Made by a program: the position numbers and the translations under genes. From the NCBI RefSeq assembly GCF_017741815.1, contig NZ_JAGHMF010000034.1, forward strand, positions 558,001-622,000: a stretch of DNA of 64,000 nt, given 5' to 3'. Shown one piece after another: positions 35,614 through 44,635 of the stretch (position 1 is its first letter; every line of letters begins with the position of its first letter). This DNA is from Rhizobium sp. 16-488-2b. GTDB lineage: Bacteria > Pseudomonadota > Alphaproteobacteria > Rhizobiales > Rhizobiaceae. A model generated the notes under the pieces. It was not told the DNA's origin and ran no database searches. It saw only the letters and a list, made by a program, of their open reading frames with translations.

Positions 35614-36144
35614 ATGAGCCACATTCCGCAAATCGATTACGACACCGCTTCCGAGGAGATCCGCTCGGCTCACGACGAGGAAGTCAGGGTTCGCGGTCGG
35701 ATGACCAACATGAAGCGGACGCTGCTGCATTCGCCTCAGGCGCATCGCATCTATGCGGAATGGTTCACGCTGCGCGCCGAGCTGGCCGCAATCAGCGACC
35801 GGCCGATCTGGATCTTCTCCCACGCGATTTCGAAGGCCTGCAAGTCGAAGATCGCCATCACCTTTTTCCGCCGCGCGCTGATCAACAACGGCTTTAAGCC
35901 GGATGCGCTTGAGCTCTCCGAGGAGGAGGCGCTGCTCGACGCATTCGGCAAGGCGATCGTCGCCGATTCCAACGCTATCCCGAGCGAAATCTGGGTTGCG
36001 CTGAAGCAGCGTTACGACGCCAAGACGCTGGTCGATCTCGTCGCCTTCGCTGGCATCATGATCGCCACCGCCGTCTTCAACAACGTCGTCGAGGTCGATT
36101 TCGATCCGGAGCTTGAGGCATTCGCCGAGGGCGCCGCTCGATAA
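35614..36144 (+). CDS. AhpD/carboxymuconolactone decarboxylase-like protein without the cysteine pair
   Basis: This 176-residue all-helical protein resembles the AhpD/CMD superfamily, with 'MKRTLLHSPQAHRIYAEWFTLRAEL' and 'LVDLVAFAGIMIATAVFNNVVEVD'. The CxxC and downstream His of the peroxidase members are replaced by 'SKACKSKIAITFFRRAL'. It is therefore probably not a disulfide peroxidase. It follows the GGDEF gene after about 115 bases and converges with the FAD/NAD(P)-binding gene. The family call is moderate. Confidence 0.55.
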   Translation: MSHIPQIDYDTASEEIRSAHDEEVRVRGRMTNMKRTLLHSPQAHRIYAEWFTLRAELAAISDRPIWIFSHAISKACKSKIAITFFRRALINNGFKPDALELSEEEALLDAFGKAIVADSNAIPSEIWVALKQRYDAKTLVDLVAFAGIMIATAVFNNVVEVDFDPELEAFAEGAAR

Positions 36145-36169
36145 CGAAGATGCCGTTTATCAAGCGATA

Positions 36170-37612
36170 TCAATCATGTTCGAGATCTTTCTCGACTTTT
36201 TTGTCAAGTTCGCTCGCGACGAAGACCGCGTGTTCGGTGATCTGCGGCAGACCCATCAGCTCGCCGAACGCGCCGCGTGCCAAGGGACCGGAGATCAGCA
36301 ATGTCGAATCCGGTCGCCCGTCACCGGCAAGCGCCTCGGAGGAGAGGTTGCAGGCGATGCCCAGCCCGGTCGGATCCAGCTGCAGGTGGCCGAGATCGCG
36401 TAGCCTCGCCAGCCACGGCTGGCTGTTCAGGATGCCGCCATGGGCGGGGCCCGTGGTGACGACCATCGCATCGTAAACCCGCTCCAAGCGTTCACCGTTG
36501 CGCCGTCGCAGCACGACCCTGATGTCTTCGGCCTCGCGCCTGATGCTGGCAACGGAGGCGGCCAGCACCTCCATGCGGCCGTTGGCGACCGCCCGGTCGA
36601 GCACCTCTTCCACTTGCGGCGCGATACGGAAGCGGTGCACGTCCCAGAAGGGGCGAAGGTGACGAACGATCCGCCGGCGCTCCGACACAGGCAGCGCCCG
36701 CCAGATCGCGTGCCCGTGACCGCGCACCTGATCCAGCACCGCATGCCATGTGAACCCCGCTTGTTCGGCCTCGCGGATGGTGCGGCGCACGAGGCGCAAG
36801 AGCTGGGTGGCGCTCTCGACCGGCACCGTCTCGAACGCGCCAAACGGATCCTGCGCGACCGCGGGGTGGCCGCGCGATCTCAAGCCTCGCCGTGAGATCG
36901 ACGTGACCGGGCCGCGATGTCCCGTGATCGATAGCGACGCCACGACATCGGCGGCTGTCAGCCCGTTGCCGACGACGAGGAGGCGATCATCAGGGTCGAT
37001 GGCATCAAGCGCGCGCGGCACGGTGGAATCGGCGACGAACTTCGGATGACCGGCGAGCGCCATCAACGCCGAGGGCGGCGATGGCGAGGGGTGGCTTGTC
37101 GCGATGACGAGATAATCGGCAAAGGTCTGGCCGCCCTGGCTATCGGAAATCCGCCAGAAGGCGCCGTCGCGCTCGACATCGGTGACGACCGCTCGTCGAT
37201 GCCTGACGGCGCCGGTTTCGACAAGCGGCCGCAAGGCTGATGCAACATAGCGCCCAAACAGCGCTCGGCGGGGAAAGATGGCCCCATCGACACGACGGGC
37301 AGCGGGATCGTCGGCGATCGCGTCGTTGAGCTCGATCCATTCGAGGAAATCTCCGGGATGCTCCGGCAGAAGGCTCATTCTGGCTGCTGGCACGTTGATG
37401 CGGTGCGCGGGGTCGTTCGTGTCATAGGCGAGGCCACGGCCAAGCTCGGCGCGCGGCTCGAAGACGGTGATGGCCGGCGGCCGGTCCCTGTTTGCCAATG
37501 CCAAATGATAGGCAACACCGGCGCCAGATATGCCGCCACCGATGATGGCGACAAGCGGCCTGCGCGGTAGCTGCAGGTGCTGATGGTCGTAAGGGAGATT
37601 ATCGTCATGCAT
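36170..37612 (-). CDS. FAD/NAD(P)-binding oxidoreductase (YdhS-like)
   Basis: This protein of about 480 residues opens with the FAD-binding motif 'LVAIIGGGISGAGVAYHLALA' and 'VFEPRAELGRGLAYD', then a second dinucleotide motif ('LLVVGNGLTAADVVASL'). This matches FAD/NAD(P)-binding proteins of the PF13454 type related to E. coli YdhS. The frame extends 79 codons further upstream, but its TTG falls inside a palindromic operator, so the ATG at 37612 is used. It is divergent from a siderophore ABC operon, and the same kind of enzyme occurs beside siderophore genes in rhizobia. A role in siderophore chemistry or ferric reduction is only an inference. Confidence 0.8.
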   Translation of the reverse strand: MHDDNLPYDHQHLQLPRRPLVAIIGGGISGAGVAYHLALANRDRPPAITVFEPRAELGRGLAYDTNDPAHRINVPAARMSLLPEHPGDFLEWIELNDAIADDPAARRVDGAIFPRRALFGRYVASALRPLVETGAVRHRRAVVTDVERDGAFWRISDSQGGQTFADYLVIATSHPSPSPPSALMALAGHPKFVADSTVPRALDAIDPDDRLLVVGNGLTAADVVASLSITGHRGPVTSISRRGLRSRGHPAVAQDPFGAFETVPVESATQLLRLVRRTIREAEQAGFTWHAVLDQVRGHGHAIWRALPVSERRRIVRHLRPFWDVHRFRIAPQVEEVLDRAVANGRMEVLAASVASIRREAEDIRVVLRRRNGERLERVYDAMVVTTGPAHGGILNSQPWLARLRDLGHLQLDPTGLGIACNLSSEALAGDGRPDSTLLISGPLARGAFGELMGLPQITEHAVFVASELDKKVEKDLEHD

Positions 37613-37839
37613 GTCTGGTTGCCGTTTTAACTCGGTGTCGAGATTGTTCGATTCTAGTTCGGATGGGTGACAGTTCAAAACCCACGTGATCCTCCCAAGC
37701 GTTATTTTTGGCAAACCCACAGAAGTCTTGGCATTTTTGTATTCCATGGCGCGGTCGGGGAAATTGTCGCCGTTCACAATCTCCTGATTGGGATTTAGCC
37801 GAAGAAAGAATTGACTCGACCGGGGATAGATGTTCAAAA

Positions 37840-37858
37840 GCTGACACAATTTGTCAGC
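37840..37858. promoter_or_regulatory. Candidate iron-responsive (RirA-type) operator
   Basis: GCTGACA and TGTCAGC arms are separated by 5 bases and contain TGA-N9-TCA at 37842-37856. This matches the IRO box consensus reported for RirA-regulated iron genes in rhizobia. It lies about 48 bases before the siderophore permease gene and upstream of the divergent oxidoreductase, so it may control both. The match is by eye. Confidence 0.55.
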
Positions 37859-37905
37859 AATAGATCGTGGGGAGGCGATCTCACGAAGGACTAGCGATAG
37901 CTTTC

Positions 37906-38973
37906 ATGAGCGCCAACCCTCCAGCGGCCACCCCTCCAGTGAATGGCGCTTTCGCGGAACAAGCCGCGCACGTCGGCATCCGCACAGGGCGTATCCTCGG
38001 CCTCTTGGTTGCTGCTGCTGTTCTTGTCTTCGTGATCTGCGCCTCCCTGGCGGTCGGCGCGCGAAACATCTCGGTTACCGACGTAATTTCGGTCTTCTTC
38101 TCGAGCGCGAGCCAGATAGACAGCGAGACCATCTGGTCCCTGCGGCTGCCCCGCACGCTGCTCGGCGTGATGGCGGGTATTGCCTTTGCGCTGTCCGGCG
38201 CACTCATGCAGGCGCTTACCCGCAATCCGCTGGCTGATCCTGCCATTCTGGGCATCAACGCCGGCGCGGCGTTTTCCATGGTCGTCGCGATCGGCCTTCT
38301 GGGAATCACTCATCCATTGTCACTGATCTGGTTTGCGTTTGCCGGTACCGGCCTTGCGGCCATTGCGGTCTATCTCGCGGCCATGGGTGGACGCGCCGGC
38401 GCGACACCGTTGCGGCTGACGCTGGCCGGCGTCGCGATCGGCTCGATGCTGCGCGGGCTCACTTCCGCGTTGATCTTCCTCGACCCGAACACGTTCGATC
38501 ACATGTTGAACTGGGAAGTCGGCTCGCTGGCGATCACCGGTTACGACAATCTGATCGTCACGGCGCCGTTCGTCGCCATGGGGATTGTCCTCGCATTGGT
38601 ATCGGCGCCCGTCCTCAACGTCGTTGCCCTCGGTGACGATCAGGCTCGCTCACTTGGCGCTGGCATCGGCAGGGCGCGCGTGATGGTCGTGTTGGCGGTC
38701 ATGCTGCTGACGGGTGCTGCCACAGCCGCGGCGGGCCCACTCGGCTTCATCGGCTTGATGGTGCCCTATGCCGCGCGCTGGATCGGCGGCACGGATCAGC
38801 GCTGGATATTTGCCTACACCCTGCTGCTCGCTCCGATCGTCCTGCTCAGCGCCGATATCCTGGGTCGTCTGAGCATGCGACCCGCTGAAATCCAGGTCGG
38901 CATCGTCACGGCCTTTGTCGGCGCACCGGTGCTCATCTGGCTGGTGCGTTCAAGAAAGGTCAGAGCGCTGTGA
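37906..38973 (+). CDS. Iron-siderophore ABC transporter permease (FecCD family)
   Basis: This 355-residue permease of the BtuC/FecCD type has about nine or ten hydrophobic helices. Family hallmarks include 'LRLPRTLLGVMAGIAFALSGALMQALTRNPLADPAILGINAGAAF' and 'GPLGFIGLMVPYAARWIGG'. It is the first gene of a four-gene siderophore uptake operon and overlaps the next permease by 4 bases. The start is not backed by a good ribosome site; a GTG 13 codons upstream is possible. Confidence 0.88.
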   Translation: MSANPPAATPPVNGAFAEQAAHVGIRTGRILGLLVAAAVLVFVICASLAVGARNISVTDVISVFFSSASQIDSETIWSLRLPRTLLGVMAGIAFALSGALMQALTRNPLADPAILGINAGAAFSMVVAIGLLGITHPLSLIWFAFAGTGLAAIAVYLAAMGGRAGATPLRLTLAGVAIGSMLRGLTSALIFLDPNTFDHMLNWEVGSLAITGYDNLIVTAPFVAMGIVLALVSAPVLNVVALGDDQARSLGAGIGRARVMVVLAVMLLTGAATAAAGPLGFIGLMVPYAARWIGGTDQRWIFAYTLLLAPIVLLSADILGRLSMRPAEIQVGIVTAFVGAPVLIWLVRSRKVRAL

Positions 38974-40025
38974 CCCTGCATCCCGCTTTCACCCGCCGAC
39001 GTATCATGGTTCGCGCGTTCAGCGACAAGCTGGCTCTGGCTATCGACAAGCGGCTTCTCCTTGTATGCCTGTTGCTTCTGCTTGCCGGGTCGACCGTCAT
39101 GATCGCGGCGCTCGTCAGTGGCCAGCTGCACGTGCCGGCCATCGACGTTCTGAACGTGCTGATGGGGGGTGGCGAGCGCCGCTTGCGTATGGTCGTTCTC
39201 GACTGGCGCATGCCGCGGGCTGCTGGAGCTGCAATCCTTGGCGCGCTGCTTGGGCTGGGCGGCGCGGTTTTCCAGTCGATTACGCGCAATCCGCTTGGAA
39301 GCCCCGATGTTGTCGGCTTCGATGCGGGCGCATACACCGGCGCCATCCTGGCGATCACCTTCGCCGGTGGCAGCTGGATTGCGCTTGCGGGCAGCGCCAT
39401 AGCCGGCGGCCTCGCGACGGCGTTCGTCGTCTACCTTCTCACCTGGCACAAGGGCATCCAGGGTTTCCAGCTGATCGTCGTCGGCATTGGCGTCAGTGCC
39501 ATGCTGACTTCGGCCAACCACTGGATTCTGCTCAAGTCTTCTTTGTCGACGGCCATGGCCGCCAGCACCTGGGGCATGGGCTCGCTCGCTAAGATCAACG
39601 GTCAGCAGCTGTCTCTGGTCCTGTGGCTGGGTATTCCCGTGATCTTTTTTGCTCTCATCCTGGCGCGACCGCTAAAGCTCATGGAAATGGGTGACAGTCG
39701 CGCAAAGGCGCTTGGAGTGCCGGTCGAAGCTGCAAGGTTGGCACTGATGGTGGTTGCCATCGTCGCAACCGCGCTCGTCACGGCGATTGCCGGTCCCATT
39801 CCTTTCGTCGCGCTTGCCTCGCCACCGATCGCCCATGCGATAACTCGCACGGCGGGCACGTCGATCGCCGCATCCATGGCGACCGGCGCCTTGTTGCTGT
39901 CGGCTGCAGATTACGTCGCTCAGCACAGCTTCGCACCCATCCAGCTCCCCGTCGGCGTCGTGACGCTCTGCATCGGAGGCACTTATTTCCTTTGGCTGAT
40001 CATCAAGGAGGCGCGTCGCGCGTGA
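38970..40025 (+). CDS. Iron-siderophore ABC transporter permease (FecCD family)
   Basis: This 351-residue second FecCD permease contains 'DWRMPRAAGAAILGALLGLGGAVFQSITRNPLGSPDVVGFDAGAY', parallel to its partner. The start is a GTG that overlaps the previous stop (GTGA). The ATPase gene starts the same way 3 bases before its end. The two permeases form the heterodimeric channel. Confidence 0.9.
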   Translation: MTLHPAFTRRRIMVRAFSDKLALAIDKRLLLVCLLLLLAGSTVMIAALVSGQLHVPAIDVLNVLMGGGERRLRMVVLDWRMPRAAGAAILGALLGLGGAVFQSITRNPLGSPDVVGFDAGAYTGAILAITFAGGSWIALAGSAIAGGLATAFVVYLLTWHKGIQGFQLIVVGIGVSAMLTSANHWILLKSSLSTAMAASTWGMGSLAKINGQQLSLVLWLGIPVIFFALILARPLKLMEMGDSRAKALGVPVEAARLALMVVAIVATALVTAIAGPIPFVALASPPIAHAITRTAGTSIAASMATGALLLSAADYVAQHSFAPIQLPVGVVTLCIGGTYFLWLIIKEARRA

Positions 40026-40831
40026 AGCCTCAAACCGCTCCCCGTCTCGAGGCGCAGGCCATCGAACTCGCATACGGAAAATGCGTCATCGCGGAGGATC
40101 TTTCGGTAACGGTTCCATCAGGATCGTTCACCGCGATCGTCGGACCGAATGCCTGTGGCAAGTCCACTCTGCTGCAGGCGCTGTCGCGCTTGCTGATGCC
40201 TGGCCAGGGTGCCGTCCTGCTCGACGGCCGCACGATCTCGACCATCCCGGCCAAGGAATTTGCCCGCAGCGTCGGGCTCATGCCGCAGAGTTCGGTGGCG
40301 CCGGATGGCATCACCGTCACCGAGCTTGTCGCCTGTGGCCGCTACCCCCATCAAAACCTGCTTCGCCAATGGAGCCGGGCAGATGAACAGGCGGTGTCGG
40401 CTGCGATCGAAGCGACCGGCATGAACGATCTCGCCGGCCGCCGCGTCAACGAATTGTCGGGCGGTCAGCGTCAGCGTGCCTGGATCGCCATGGTGCTGGC
40501 GCAGGAAACCCCGCTTCTCCTGCTCGACGAGCCGACGACTTTCCTCGACATCGCCCACCAGATGGAGCTGATGCTTCTGCTCGAGCGGCTCAATCGCGAA
40601 CGCGGCTACACGATCGCCGCCGTGCTGCACGATCTCAATCAAGCCTGCCGCCATGCCACCCACATGATCGCCATGCGCGGCGGCCGCGCGATCGCCGAGG
40701 GCCGTCCAGGAGACATCGTGACAGAGACGCTGGTCCGCGAGGTGTTCGGCCTCGATAGCATCATCATCAAGGATCCGGTCGTCGGTACGCCGTTGGTGGT
40801 GCCGCGCGGACTGCATCACAATTCTGATTGA
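40022..40831 (+). CDS. Iron-siderophore ABC transporter ATP-binding protein (FecE/FepC type)
   Basis: This 269-residue ATPase has Walker A (GPNACGKST), 'LVACGRYPHQ', signature (LSGGQRQRAWIAMVLAQ), Walker B (LLLLDEPTTFLDIAHQ) and H-loop (VLHDLNQA) motifs. These are typical of the siderophore/heme/vitamin B12 branch. It starts with a GTG that overlaps the permease stop; longer in-frame starts lie inside that gene and were rejected. Confidence 0.92.
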   Translation: MKPQTAPRLEAQAIELAYGKCVIAEDLSVTVPSGSFTAIVGPNACGKSTLLQALSRLLMPGQGAVLLDGRTISTIPAKEFARSVGLMPQSSVAPDGITVTELVACGRYPHQNLLRQWSRADEQAVSAAIEATGMNDLAGRRVNELSGGQRQRAWIAMVLAQETPLLLLDEPTTFLDIAHQMELMLLLERLNRERGYTIAAVLHDLNQACRHATHMIAMRGGRAIAEGRPGDIVTETLVREVFGLDSIIIKDPVVGTPLVVPRGLHHNSD

Positions 40832-40850
40832 AAAAGGAAAGGATAAGACT

Positions 40851-41771
40851 TTGTCGCTGCGACTGACACGACGTGAGATCATTGCCGCATCGCTGCTGCT
40901 TGCGGCCGGTCCGCTACTGGCCCAGGAAGAGACAATCACCGTGGATGGGATGTTTGGTCCCGTGCAAGTGCCGAAGTCGCCGAAGCGCGTGGTCGTATCG
41001 GATGGTGACGACGTGCTGCAGCCGACCGTCGCGCTTGGAATTATTCCGGTCGGCGCATCCCGGCCGAACTTCACGGGCGGTTTCGCAAAGGGCGTTGCCG
41101 AGCGTCTGCCGGCCGATATCGGCTATATCGGATCGTCTGGGGAACCCAATTTCGAGACCGTGCTTACGCTCGAGCCCGATCTCATCTTGATGAGCAACGA
41201 CGATATTCCCGATCTGCAGGGAATGTACGAGCGCTACAGCCAGATCGCTCCCACCGTGCTCATCGATGTGCAGCCCAAGGATTGGCGGAAGACGCTGACG
41301 ACGATTGCGGGTGCCACGGGGCGTGAGGCGCAGGCGAGCGAGTTGCTGACGAAATACGATGAGCGCGTCGGACAGGTTCGCAGCGCGATCAGCGGCAATA
41401 TCGGAACGGCGACGATCGCCCGCGTTCGCACCAATCTCGTGCGCTACATGCTGCAGGACACCTCTTTCACCTGGAGCGTGCTGAAGGATGTCGGCTTCCG
41501 CGCCCCGCCGCAGCAGCAGATCACCAGCAATGACGGCTTCATCAACATCAGCCTCGAACGGCTTGACCTCCTGGAGGCCGATTTCATCCTGCTGCTGGAG
41601 GACGAAGGCGCCAAGGGGCCGGGCGCCATGAGCGAGAAACTCAAGGCGCTGCCGACCTTCGCCAACCTGAAGGGCGACAAGATGGAGCTCCCGTCTGCGG
41701 ACTACCTGTTCGGCAACGTCCTGACGGCCTTCAACATGCTCGACGTGCTGGAAGCCAAGTTCAAGGCATAG
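40851..41771 (+). CDS. Iron-siderophore ABC transporter substrate-binding protein
   Basis: This 306-residue binding protein of the BtuF/FepB type has a short signal peptide with cleavage after LLAQ or near it. Family features include 'PKRVVVSDGDDVLQPTVALGIIPVGASRP' and 'NFETVLTLEPDLILMSNDD'. The start codon is TTG, with AGGA about 9 bases upstream. It completes the transporter of the operon. The ferric-siderophore type is not identifiable. Confidence 0.88.
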   Translation: MSLRLTRREIIAASLLLAAGPLLAQEETITVDGMFGPVQVPKSPKRVVVSDGDDVLQPTVALGIIPVGASRPNFTGGFAKGVAERLPADIGYIGSSGEPNFETVLTLEPDLILMSNDDIPDLQGMYERYSQIAPTVLIDVQPKDWRKTLTTIAGATGREAQASELLTKYDERVGQVRSAISGNIGTATIARVRTNLVRYMLQDTSFTWSVLKDVGFRAPPQQQITSNDGFINISLERLDLLEADFILLLEDEGAKGPGAMSEKLKALPTFANLKGDKMELPSADYLFGNVLTAFNMLDVLEAKFKA

Positions 41772-41781
41772 CCAGGCCCAT

Positions 41782-41825
41782 CCCTGTGGCGATGGTGCAA
41801 CTGCATCGCCACGGGAACGCTCTTT
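41782..41825. terminator. Terminator between convergent siderophore and tau operons
   Basis: CCCTGTGGCGATG pairs with CATCGCCACGGG, with one bulged T, across a 9-base loop, and a short T-run follows after six bases. It separates the siderophore binding-protein gene from the converging permease gene. Confidence 0.6.
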
Positions 41826-42679
41826 TAGCTCTTCCCCTTCCACGGCACCAGCACGGCTTCGAGGATGCGGATGGCGGCGCTGAAGGAGAAGGCGCAGGCG
41901 GCGATGATGCCGATGCCGACGAAGACGACATCTGTCGCCAGGAACTGCGACGCCGACATGATCATGTAGCCGATCCCACGGGTGGAGGCGATCAGCTCGG
42001 CTGCGACCAGCGTGCCCCAGCCGATGCCGAGCGCGATCCTGAGCCCCGTCAGGATCTCCGGCAACGCCGAGGGCAGAACGATGCTGATCAGGATCTGCCA
42101 CGGCCGGGCACCGAGCGACCGCGCGGCGTTGACGCGCTCGATCGGCAGCGAGCGGACACCGGCCTGGGCCGAAAGGCAGATGGGCGCGAACATGGCGAGC
42201 ACCAGCAGCGTCACCTTTGAGGTCTCGCCGATGCCGAGCCAGATGATCATCAGCGGCAGATAGGCAAGCGGCGGCAGCGGCCAGTAGAACTCGATCGGCG
42301 TATCGAGCACGCCCTTGACCCAGCGGTTTAGCCCCATCAGCAGGCCGACCGGAATGCCGACGACGGAGGCGATGGCGGCGGCGGTGACGATGCGGAACAG
42401 GCTCGCGGAAACGTGCTCGTAGAGCGAGGCGCCGGCATAGCCGTCATTGTAGATCGCCCCCACTTGCGTCCACACTTCCTGCGGTGTCGGCAGGAAGAGA
42501 TGCGGCACCAGCGCCAGCTTGGCCACGAGCCACCAGGCGGCCAGAAGCACCAGCGCGGTAGCGATGCTGATCAGCACGGTCGGCTTTTCGCCGGCACCGA
42601 AGCCATTTATCTTCACGAGTTTCGGCTGTTCCGCAGGCGAGCCGATGACGACGCGGCCGGTTTCTGTGAAATCGCTCAT
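41825..42679 (-). CDS. tauC: Taurine/sulfonate ABC transporter permease
   Basis: This 284-residue permease of the TauC/SsuC type has a first helix 'VLISIATALVLLAAWWLVAK' and the family segment 'GIPVGLLMGLNRWVKGVLDTPIEFYWPLPPLAYLPLMIIWLGIG'. The EAA loop lies at 'ERVNAARSLGARPWQILISIVLPSALPEI'. Its ATG overlaps the stop of the ATPase gene by 4 bases. It is the last of three minus-strand uptake genes in the order binding protein, ATPase, permease. Confidence 0.85.
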   Translation of the reverse strand: MSDFTETGRVVIGSPAEQPKLVKINGFGAGEKPTVLISIATALVLLAAWWLVAKLALVPHLFLPTPQEVWTQVGAIYNDGYAGASLYEHVSASLFRIVTAAAIASVVGIPVGLLMGLNRWVKGVLDTPIEFYWPLPPLAYLPLMIIWLGIGETSKVTLLVLAMFAPICLSAQAGVRSLPIERVNAARSLGARPWQILISIVLPSALPEILTGLRIALGIGWGTLVAAELIASTRGIGYMIMSASQFLATDVVFVGIGIIAACAFSFSAAIRILEAVLVPWKGKS

Positions 42680-43467
42680 TCGGCGGCACTCCTCAGTTCT
42701 TCCGATCCATGCAGGATGTCGCGGATCTCTTCACGCAGATTGGCGAATTCCGGCGATGTCTTCACCGCCCTGGCATCCCCCGTCTCGGCGAAGCGGCGGA
42801 CGAAATCGAGGTCGAAGCGGGCGACGATGCGACCCGGGCGCGGTGACATCACCACGACCTGCGTGCCGAGAAACAGCGCCTCCTCAATCGAGTGGGTGAT
42901 GAAGAAGATGCGGGTATGCGTCTCCTTCCAGATCGAGACGAGCAGTTCCTGCATCTGTTCGCGGGTGAGGCTGTCGAGCGCGCCGAAGGGCTCGTCCATC
43001 AGGAGCACGGCGGGCTCGGTGGCGAGCGCTCTGGCGATGCCGACGCGCTGACGCATGCCGCCGGAGAGCTCATAGGGGAAGGCCGCTGCGAAATCCTTGA
43101 GGCCGACTAGGTGCAGCAATCGTTCGGCGCGTTCGCGGCGGGCGCCTTTCGGCACGCCGGCGAACTTCAGGCCGAGGGCGACATTGTCGATCACCGTCTT
43201 CCAGGGCAGCAGCGTGTCCTTCTGGAACACGACGCCGCGATCGGCACCCGGCGAGGTGACGGGCCTCCCGTCCAGCGTGATCGCGCCTTCGGAAAGCGGC
43301 AGGAAGCCGGCGATGGCGTTGAGCAGGGTGGACTTGCCGCAGCCGGACGCGCCGAGCGCGACCACGAAGCTGTTTTCGGGAATGGCGAGCGAGACGCGGT
43401 CGAGCGCATGGACCGTCCGGCCGTCTCGTGTCTGGAAATAGACGCTCGCGTGATCGACTTTGAGCAT
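42676..43467 (-). CDS. tauB: Taurine/sulfonate ABC transporter ATP-binding protein
   Basis: This 263-residue ATPase of the nitrate/sulfonate/taurine branch has Walker A (GASGCGKST), 'GVVFQKDTLLPWKTVIDNVALGL', signature (LSGGMRQRVGIARAL), Walker B (VLLMDEPFGALDSLTR) and H-loop (ITHSIEEA). The ATG at 43467 gives the normal family length; the longer frame is low-complexity and unlike the family. It is coupled to the permease gene. Confidence 0.88.
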   Translation of the reverse strand: MLKVDHASVYFQTRDGRTVHALDRVSLAIPENSFVVALGASGCGKSTLLNAIAGFLPLSEGAITLDGRPVTSPGADRGVVFQKDTLLPWKTVIDNVALGLKFAGVPKGARRERAERLLHLVGLKDFAAAFPYELSGGMRQRVGIARALATEPAVLLMDEPFGALDSLTREQMQELLVSIWKETHTRIFFITHSIEEALFLGTQVVVMSPRPGRIVARFDLDFVRRFAETGDARAVKTSPEFANLREEIRDILHGSEELRSAAE

Positions 43468-43532
43468 GTCAGGTCTCTTTGAAAATGAGGACGCCGGCGC
43501 GGTGTCGCGCCAGCGTTTCTGCCGGAAACGGC

Positions 43533-44546
43533 TTAGTTGCTCGGATTGGCCAGCGCGTCCGCGGTCACGAAGGCGGCGTAGCTCCGCAGCACTTCGCTGA
43601 CCTTGCCCTGCTCCTTCAGGAAGGTGGCGGTGTCCTTGAGGATCTTGGCAGCACCAGCCTTTTCGCCGCCGCCGAGCCATGCGTCGGATGCCTGGACGTC
43701 GGGCGTCAGAAGCGTCAGGTTCTTCAGCGCCGCAGCCTGCTGTTCGGGCGTGCCGCCGAGCGCCTTGGCGAGCAGCTTTGCGTTCTCGCTATCGGCGTCC
43801 CAGGCCTTCTTGTCCTTGGCGAAGGAGGCGTAATAGGTGTTGATGACACCGGCAAAGCCCTTCAGGAATTCAGGGTTTTCATCGGCGAATTTCGAGGCTG
43901 CGACCCAGGCGGAGAAGGTCGGCGCGCCCTTGTCGGCGACGTCCTTGGAGGTGACCAGCACCTTGCCCTTCTTCTTCAGTTCCGTCAGCGCCGGATCCCA
44001 GACGAAGCCGCCATCGATGTCGCCGCGATTGTAGCTGGCGACGATCTCGGGCTGCGGGATCGCGAAGACCTGCACGTCCTTCTCGCTGAGGCCGAGCGAC
44101 TTGATCAGCGCCAGGAGCTGGTAGTGGTCGGTGGAAACAGGCGCTGCGGCGAGCTTCTTGCCCTTCAGGTCCTTGAGCGAGTTGATGCCCGAACCGTCGC
44201 GGACGACAAGAGCCTCATCAATCCCCGAGATCGAGGAGAGGTAGAAGGCCTTGACTGCGAGGCCGCGCGAGGTGGCGGCCGCGAAGGGGCTGGAGCCGAC
44301 ATAGCCGACCTGCACGTCGCCCGAGGCGATCGCCGCGAAGATTTCGGCGCCGGAATTGAACTTGCGGAAATCGATGTCATAGCCCGTCGCCTTGGCGAAC
44401 TCGCCATTTGCGATGGCGACCGACGACGGCAGCGCGTCCGTCTGGTAGGCAACGACAACCTTCTTGTCGGCTGCCTGCGCGAGCAACGGCGCGGCCACGG
44501 CTGCTACGCCAAGTGTAAGTCCTGCGATAATGCCCTTGATATTCAT
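43533..44546 (-). CDS. tauA: Taurine ABC transporter substrate-binding protein
   Basis: This 337-residue periplasmic protein has a signal peptide (MNIKGIIAGLTLGVAAVAAP, cleavage at AQA-AD). TauA hallmarks include 'VVVAYQTDALPSSVAIANGEFAKATGYDI' and 'YNRGDIDGGFVWDPALTELKKKGKVL'. GGGGGCG lies just before the ATG. Its substrate should be taurine or a related sulfonate. No taurine catabolic gene (tpa, xsc, tauD) is in the window. Confidence 0.85.
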   Translation of the reverse strand: MNIKGIIAGLTLGVAAVAAPLLAQAADKKVVVAYQTDALPSSVAIANGEFAKATGYDIDFRKFNSGAEIFAAIASGDVQVGYVGSSPFAAATSRGLAVKAFYLSSISGIDEALVVRDGSGINSLKDLKGKKLAAAPVSTDHYQLLALIKSLGLSEKDVQVFAIPQPEIVASYNRGDIDGGFVWDPALTELKKKGKVLVTSKDVADKGAPTFSAWVAASKFADENPEFLKGFAGVINTYYASFAKDKKAWDADSENAKLLAKALGGTPEQQAAALKNLTLLTPDVQASDAWLGGGEKAGAAKILKDTATFLKEQGKVSEVLRSYAAFVTADALANPSN

Positions 44547-44635
44547 GTTTCGCCCCCAAATGCCGCGCTTGTGCGTCGGCTCAACTTGTTTCGACGGGAA
44601 AACACTACGGCGGGCCATGGGCGGCACACAGATAA

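Noticed and set aside
37613..37849. 79-codon N-terminal extension of the FAD/NAD(P)-binding protein
   Set aside because: Its TTG start lies inside the iron-operator palindrome and the extension does not look like the family. The GxGxxG motif follows the internal ATG closely.
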